DNA from: Hofstenia miamia
Taxonomy: Eukaryota; Xenacoelomorpha; Acoela
Assembly (NCBI GenBank): GCA_004352715.1
Contig: SCFE01000119.1
Coordinates: 1,248,553-1,312,552, forward strand
Direction: 5' to 3'
DNA length: 64,000 bases
Made by a program: the position numbers and the translations under genes. Below, piece after piece: positions 58,477-64,000 of this stretch. The notes below the pieces were generated by a model that was not told the DNA's origin, ran no database searches, and worked only from the letters and a program-made list of their open reading frames with translations. Position 1 is the stretch's first letter. Every line of letters begins with the position of its first letter.

Positions 58477-59464
58477 ACAGTTCTCAAGCAGCCGAAAGTC
58501 TTGTGATGCAATCCACTGTTTCACAACTTTGGCGCTGTGGTAAGGACCACCATCTTGTGTAGTACAGATGTTCCGCGAAGCTGCATAAACATGGGCACTT
58601 TCTCTTGAATTATTTTGAGGTAGGCCTTGGCTGTGACTATCTCGTTGTCAGGAACAAAATGCAGACCAGCACGCCCATTCGCAGTTATAGCACCCAAATT
58701 ATCACAGGAGATGCTGAGCGGACAGTTTGTTGCGTGTAACATGTGTTGAATCTTTGGTTTCTTGGTCGTCGAACGTGTGGCCAGTATGATGTAAACTGGC
58801 CAATCTTGGATTCGCCACTAAACATTACTTGATGCCACATCTCAGGTGTGCAGTGTTGGTAGTGTCTGCAGAAACGCAAGCGGTCTCAAATGTTCTTTGA
58901 AGACAATCAGGGCTTGGCTGCTGGTTTTCACGATGGAAGGTCAAAGGTATTCAATCGATGCCTAATTGTGCGTGTTGATACATTCTGTACTGCCGCACCT
59001 AGATTTGCTTTGACTTCAGAAGATGAAGAGAATGACGACGTAATGGTGAATGAGACGGTCATTTTGAGGGGTTGTCACTTTTGGTCTTCCAGACCGCTTG
59101 TGAGAGGAAAATTTTGCAGTTGCTGATAGCAAGTAACACTTCCGGATACCGAAGATACTGACACGCCCATTCTAAAAGCTATAGCGCGATAACTGTACCC
59201 CTCCTCGTACAAGATATGAATTTGAGCACGCTTTGTTGGTGAAATTTCACTACCACGGACCATATTTCAAACTATAATGATGGTGCTTTTTCAGTGAATA
59301 TGTATTGTGTGTAAATTTAATGTTGTGTTAATTTGATTGGCTAAATGAATCTGTTTTAAATTCTAAGAAAAAATTTGGAATTCCAGGAATTTTACGAAGT
59401 TTCCATTAAATTGCATAAACACGCTTTAGAAAAGTTACTGTTCCCAAGCTTTTGGCCAGTACTG
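58127..59464 (-). mobile_element. Tc1-type transposon, end to end
   Basis: A 1338-bp element, taking the second of the duplicated left ends. The inverted ends are CAGTACTGGCCAAAAGTTTG (left) and CAGTACTGGCCAAAAGCTTG (inward from the right), matching over about 26 bp. TA flanks both sides (58125-58126 and 59465-59466), the target duplication of Tc1/mariner. It encodes one transposase on the minus strand, now broken. Length, end structure and gene layout are all standard for Tc1-like elements. If the first left end (57692) is counted, the apparent length is inflated by the assembly duplication. Confidence 0.92.
58280..59263 (-). pseudogene. Tc1-type transposase, inactivated
   Basis: The start MVRGSEISPTKRAQIHI at 59263 leads into a helix-turn-helix (YEEGYSYRAIAFRMGVS, about residues 15-31), then GRP-hinge sequence (SGRPKVTTPQNDRLI) after a frame change. 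The catalytic domain follows with several stops. WHQVMFSGESKIG occupies the 'SDES' block, but the first catalytic aspartate is glycine. A frameshift precedes TQDGGPYHSAKVVKQW (second aspartate), and NSPDLNVIEN holds the glutamate. I count 35 residues between the second D and E. The tail ends CLANNGRHTKY at 58280. Nonfunctional through substitutions, stops and frameshifts. Confidence 0.9.
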
Positions 59465-59813
59465 TATATGCAGATACATCCTACTGGTCTCCGAGTTTGT
59501 TGATGATACTGCATTGGGTTGGGTTAAAACAATAGAATTAAATTGTTCCTTTTAATATTTTTATAGCTGTAGCACTTCAAATTATAAATTTAGAATTAAT
59601 TTTAGTAGCATATTGGTGCAGTAAATATTGGGGAATAACTTCTATGTGTATTATTTCTTTCAGATGTATTGTGAAAAACCATAATTATTTGACTTTGTAC
59701 GGAACAAAATTTAAAAAAATATTTCCTCTTAAAGCTAGAAAACAAGTTTCTTAGCATATTCATAATTATGTAAGCTGGTCTGTCTTGTGGGCTGAATAAT
59801 TTATATTCATTTT

Positions 59814-60504
59814 CTAGGATAGGTCTCGTACCGGGCACAAACAAAGTTGTACCGGCGTGGGCTTCTATACTATGGGCATGGGCCGGGCATATGGGCTCTG
59901 AACTTCGTTGTTCGAAGAAATTAATTCTTAAAACCATTTTTTTAAATTAGATTAGGTCAATTGATTGATACGTATTTTGTATCTATCTATTTTATATATT
60001 TATTTGCGTATATGTATTTCGTGAAAAACTAAACTTCACGTAGCTTTACAACAAAAATAACAAAATACAACATAAAATATTACACTGAACCACATAAAAT
60101 TAATTGTAATTTTCAAAATAAGAGAGTTTCATTTCACTTAAGAATCATAAGTTGTGAACTTATGACCCTTCATATCATTTGAATTGAATTAATGTAATTT
60201 ATTGATTTTTCAAGATGATACAAGAAGTGTAGTGTACTATTATGATAAATAAAAATTCGTTTCTAGTAAATAATTAATCAGTAGAAAGTTATTTTCACAC
60301 TGTTTGATGTGTTGTCAATTATTGTGACTAATTGGTAGAACTTCTAGAAACGGGACTTAACTATGACTTAATGTACTTAATTTGGTGTTAATAAACATGT
60401 AACTACGGGCATAACGGGCTTAGGATGCGAGCACTGACAAACCGACAGGCCTATCTTTATGGGTACGACCTACTGGCCAGGCACAGGCACGGGCCTTACC
60501 CCAG
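59814..60504. mobile_element. GC-ended repeat, possible hAT-like element
   Basis: The left end CTAGGATAGGTCTCGTACCG and the inward-read right end CTGGGGTAAGGCCCGTGCCT agree at most positions with one gap, bounding about 690 bp. The outer parts are rich in cgggc/gcccg motifs (59825-59900, 60410-60500) and the centre is AT-rich. No target duplication was found. The cgggc-rich character is shared with the debris at 11580-12490 and with the last 160 bp of the window. Confidence 0.45.
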
Positions 60505-60641
60505 TATATCTTAATTATTGTAAAACCTTCTGCATTATAGTATTTTAGCTAGCATTAAAAAGTGTAGAAAAAAAGCAACCGTATTTCTTCCATTTCCACA
60601 TCCTGAAGTACATTCATTCTTATGACTTCAAATATTTGAAG

Positions 60642-60753
60642 TAACTGGTTTTGAAAATGGAGAAATTGATGCTTCACTAGATGAACTTTGTAAAATTTCT
60701 AGAGAATCGAATCATAAGATGGTATATCTTAGAACATGTGATATAATGGCATG
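60642..60753 (+). CDS. Candidate exon, unknown gene
   Basis: A 112-bp stretch open in one frame, containing TGFENGEIDASLDELCKISR and continuing to YLRTCDIMA, ending at an ATG/GTGAGA donor. The acceptor (atatttgaag) lacks a good pyrimidine tract. The residue mix is protein-like and not low complexity. No homologue recognised. Confidence 0.25.
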
Positions 60754-61396
60754 GTGAGATGCATTCTTTTATTATTTTGAATTACAAAAGACGTCTTTTG
60801 CGTAATTGAATTTAAATGGTCTGTCCATGGCTAAACATTGTACATGTGCATACTTTACGTCGAAATTTAGTTGGATGATTTAGAAAATCCCTCGGATTAT
60901 ATTTATCCTAAGAACTACAATTTTTTCCTGCATACATCAAAATTTCTTTGCACAAGTATTGGGGAATGGAATATAAAAATTCATGTTTATAAACAATCGT
61001 TGATCAAACAAAATTTATATTTCTACATACAAAGTAAGACGTACTTTCTAATATAACAGCAAGACATTAATATACAATTGCACTGCGAAATCATAAATTG
61101 AAATATTCCTACGCTTACAAACTAGGGTTATCTTGTCTATAGACTCTCCTAGAGTTGATGATACTGAATATGATCCCAATATATGTATATCATGTACATT
61201 TCGTTCCAATATAACTCTTTTAAAGAAGTTTGCTACACTTAATAGAGAAATTGATTACATTGTATACTTTTAAATCAAATTTTTATTTTATTATTCATGA
61301 AATAAGAGTGTCATGCTATTGAGTGTTGAGTTGTTTAACAGTTATATTCTCACTTAATCTCAAAAGTTGACGGTTCTCTATAATAGGATTCAACAG

Positions 61397-61472
61397 AGTG
61401 TACGCTATAGGAAAGCATTTAGGTACTCCTGGAGAGTTGAAAATGCACACATTGTTTTACTTCCAATTCAAC
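61397..61472 (+). CDS. Candidate internal exon, unknown gene
   Basis: After attcaacag, phase-0 codons read SVRYRKAFRYSWRVENAHI then VLLPIQ, and the segment ends AAC/GTAAGT, a strong donor. 25 codons plus one base, GC about 43%. The frame is also open a short way upstream (LYNRIQQ), so the acceptor may lie elsewhere. Unrecognised. Confidence 0.28.
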
Positions 61473-61711
61473 GTAAGTGAATATAGTTCGTTAATGGCGT
61501 TTGACACACTACTTGGCTATCATAAGCGTTGTCTACTTCAAAATTATAGCGTCAAATTTAAATGCATAAAATCTTAAATTTGATTCGATAAAATTATTTT
61601 CCCAGTACGCAGTCCTTGTCGAAATGAAAATGTGCGTTCTATGGAGCTGAAGAGTACAAACTACAAAAGAAATAAAAAATTAATTATTTAAATTTATTCG
61701 ACATCGTTTAA

Positions 61712-61731
61712 AGGCCTGTTTACACAGACAT
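61712..61731 (+). mobile_element. Solo Harbinger-like end
   Basis: AGGCCTGTTTACACAGACAT after a TTTAA resembles the GGCC/GTTTACAC ends seen at 1135-1320 and 12636. No partner end was found within about 1 kb on either side. Confidence 0.25.
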
Positions 61732-63093
61732 CTTTTGATAAGTACTTCAAATAATTCACAGGGGTACGAATAGCTGGTCAAATTTCATTTGCATCTATGC
61801 TAACTTTTATACGAAATGATTCAAAATGAATTTCAAAAATACTATGGTAATTCATTAATCACAAAATTGTCCAATTAGAGGAATGAAATTCATATCCACC
61901 AAGCAATAAATGTATTTTTTTAGAGTCAACAACAATAACACAATGAATTAATACATGTATTTCAATTCTCTCTTTCTATAATGCTTTCATTTCAATTTCC
62001 TGCCAATAAAATGAATACAAGGTACAATTTAAACAATTTGAGTTTGGAAGCTAGAAAGTTGCGTCCCATGTGCCATAGAAAAAGCAAATTTTATAAACTT
62101 CATTAAGGTGTATTCCATGACTATCAAAAATAGGTTGACCTAGAAAAATCTTACCATGCAACTTAGTTCTGATTATTTAAATGACCAGTGATGTGTTGGA
62201 AATTATTGTGATGCAATTTTTAAGCAATTCAAAATAATTTTATGTACGACGAAATTCTGGAGTCCTTGTTCTTAGTAAGACCATGTAAAATTATTTTCAA
62301 TAAGCAAAAATTAACTAGACTTGTGTATGTATAAGAGTTCTGCCAGACAGTTTAGTAACATGGGATTTACTGGTCCCAATTCCATGATTCTGAGACATTG
62401 GACCAAAAACTCAATGAGACTAGGATCAAAATTGATTGGACTGGAACCATAAACATAGAGTGTTATTTATTCTTATTCAATAATACAATAGGAAAAGTAG
62501 TAAACGTTTTATCATTATTATCTTATCTTTTTGGTTTTTTTTTAATTATACAAATGTTTCAATTCACTACAGCGAATGTTCTTATTACCAATAGAATTTA
62601 AGCTATGAGACAAGAAAATGTCTTGGGAATAGGACCAAGAAAAACTTGATCGCTTAAAACCATAGTATGTATGATGGATATTATGCTTTTTCTTTGCCTC
62701 TGACCATTATCCTTGGTTTTCATTTCATAAATAGATTATCAGTAAACTGCTATGTCGAAGAATAAATAACCTAAGACTTTGTTTAAGCTGTAATACATTA
62801 AGCCATCTATTAATGGCTCTGCGGAACCATTCTCGGTGATTTAATGGCCCTAGTTTCATGAAACTAAATATTTGAACTAACATGAGATTTGAATCAGAAA
62901 TGAATCAAGTGGGACAATATATATCAGAATATTAATCCTAATTTTGGACAATATCGACGAACAAATCCACGATATTACCTCCTTTTCTGTTGCACTAAGG
63001 TCTCTTTAACAATTTCTATAGCCTAACTGTCATTATTAATGCTTTGTTAATATTAATTTATAGATAACACATATTTAATGGTGAACATTTAAT
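61732..63093. repeat. AT-rich stretch with dispersed repeat copy 2
   Basis: 62335-62470 (TTCTGCCAGACAGTTTAGTA) and 62860-62950 are diverged counterparts of the 32245-32475 repeat, separated by about 400 bp not present in copy 1. The intervening DNA may be a later insertion. The rest of the stretch is plain. Confidence 0.4.
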
Positions 63094-63333
63094 TTACAAA
63101 TATTTTCTTTTCTGGAAGTACGTAAAGATATTATCTAGAGTTTCTGGAAATTCCGATTTTTCATACAATTTCTCACCATGCCTAGTGCTCAAATTACCAA
63201 TATATCTCAATATCAAGTCTTGCAACCAACCACTATATCCAACTATTTCTTTTTTTAGGTTGAGTAGGCTCCGTTGAAGTGAGCCGTGCGCAAAGTCACA
63301 ACAGGTGATCCAGCAGGATTTTGCAAATTTGTA
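63094..63333 (-). CDS. Coding-like open stretch, 79 codons
   Basis: The minus strand is open from about 63333 to a TAA at 63094-63096. It contains WITCCDFAHGSLQRSLLNLK near its start and RHGEKLYEKSEFPETLDNIF nearer its end, with no ATG before mid-frame. The first third is GC-rich. A GCATG/GTGAGA donor-like site occurs inside (about 63177), so it could be an exon with an intron after it. It may equally be a decayed element frame. No domain recognised. Confidence 0.22.
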   Translation of the reverse strand, partial: YKFAKSCWITCCDFAHGSLQRSLLNLKKEIVGYSGWLQDLILRYIGNLSTRHGEKLYEKSEFPETLDNIFTYFQKRKYL

Positions 63334-63711
63334 TTATAATTCGTGCATTCTGGATATATAAGAATTCCTGGGTTTATGGCGTTCACAAAGTCCACGTTTT
63401 CAGAAATATTCTGTGTTTAGATGACTACTCTTACGTAGGTCTCCCATAAAGCAGATTTGACTCTATTCAAAAACAAGAAAAAATAATTATTACATTTATG
63501 TGAATATAAAGTTTACAATAGTAATTATTACTTCATATATTTGAAGCAAAAAAGCCGTTGTCTTTATTGTACTTGAACATTGCTGATTTGTTCCTTTCCA
63601 GAAGCCTAATTAGCGACTTGAATGCCTAACAGTTTATAGTCTCCACCATCGACATTCAGCTTAAGGGCAAACAAAGGATTTTGTTTCCAAGTAAATTTTC
63701 CTTTATTGCAG

Positions 63712-63839
63712 TTTTCTTAGCTTTAAAGGACATTGTCAACTGTACAATTGATGACAGAAAGCGAAGCCAAAAACGAGCAATGAACAACAGATCTTCAAGT
63801 GCTGGATTGCTACTTATTGTTTTGAGTTTGCAGAATTAG
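63712..63839 (+). CDS. Candidate terminal exon beside an insertion
   Basis: The acceptor aagtaaattttcctttattgcag is strong. The frame reads two bases, then FLALKDIVNCTIDDRKRSQK, a basic-serine segment and a hydrophobic end (LLLIVLSLQN) to TAG. 42 codons including the stop. The stop TAG coincides with the first bases of the GC-rich hAT-like end at 63837, so an insertion may have supplied the stop codon and truncated a longer frame. Unrecognised. Confidence 0.28.
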
Positions 63840-63930
63840 GGCTGCCCATGTCCGCTCTGTGCCCGCTTATCTTTTTATGCCCAGTGCTCACCCGCCTGGT
63901 GGAACTGAATGGGCGGAAATGATAAATAAT
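63837..63930. mobile_element. hAT-like left end, cut by window edge
   Basis: TAGGGCTGCCCATGTCCGCT opens a GC-rich block with recurring gccc/cccgc motifs in a sudden jump from AT-rich DNA. The right end would lie beyond 64000. Confidence 0.35.
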
Positions 63931-64000
63931 GGCCATCCAATGATAAATAAGCAAAAATGCACAAAGGATTAATGCAACCTATAAAATTTGTTTTTTTATC

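Noticed and set aside
63241-63345. Plus-strand exon after tatttctttttttag
   Set aside because: All three plus frames meet a stop within six codons; the minus strand is the open one.
1-64000. CRISPR arrays, tRNA or rRNA genes, bacterial operons
   Set aside because: No spaced short direct repeats, no cloverleaf or B-box match and no ribosome-binding or gene-cluster pattern was seen on either strand.

Overview
The window looks like gene-poor, AT-rich nuclear DNA from an invertebrate animal. GC is about 30% by eye. TA-dinucleotide microsatellites run throughout, and the recognisable sequence is almost entirely relics of animal-type transposable elements. Tc1/mariner, maT, hAT-type and Harbinger-type elements and a Penelope-like retroelement occur together, which fits a metazoan. 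I could not fix the phylum. There is no rRNA, tRNA, operon, CRISPR array or prokaryotic feature, and no complete host gene that I can name. The longest Met-initiated frames (97-130 codons) are what chance gives in DNA this AT-rich.

Layout. 1-1320: part of a DNA element with inverted arms over 140 bp and a nested terminal module. 1645-2220: an inverted-repeat unit. 6095-7703: two assembly-type duplications flanking a perfect palindrome. 8234-8430: a MITE. 9997-11421: a run of small plus-strand candidate exons. 11580-12490: GC-rich hAT-like debris, then a hairpin MITE (12636-12829) with a TTA duplication. 14880-17000: a Tc1-type relic, a hAT-like MITE and a deleted element with a 29-codon frame. 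21580-21863: a gap beside a 68-bp-arm palindrome. 24642-35933: three hAT-like MITEs (two with perfect 8-bp duplications), a minus-strand candidate exon at 31578-31663 and a mariner pseudogene at 33537-34083. 39017-39917: a Penelope-like reverse transcriptase relic between 136-bp direct repeats. 43104-45450: hAT-like elements. 49010-49250: a maT-type (DD37D) relic. 52451-53359: a 909-bp gap, followed by a TIR element. 55985-56310: a hAT-like MITE with a perfect duplication. 58127-59464: one end-to-end Tc1-type transposon with a dead transposase. 59814-64000: more GC-rich repeat debris, two copies of an unnamed repeat and several coding-like islands.

Candidate exons are listed because the frame is open, GC is locally raised and splice-like borders are present. 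In a window this size many such exons arise by chance, so each has low confidence and no function is assigned. Two minus-strand candidates (31578-31663 and 2101-2158) have compatible phase, as do four plus-strand ones (9997-11421). If either set is real, the window is mostly the intron of a long gene.

Seven isolated N bases mark contig joins. Four sit at the border of a near-exact direct repeat and one more at the end of a 136-bp repeat copy. Those duplications are probably unmerged overlaps or haplotypes, not biology. I found no convincing new biological system. The most informative features are the dense set of short non-autonomous elements with intact target duplications and the variety of dead transposases.
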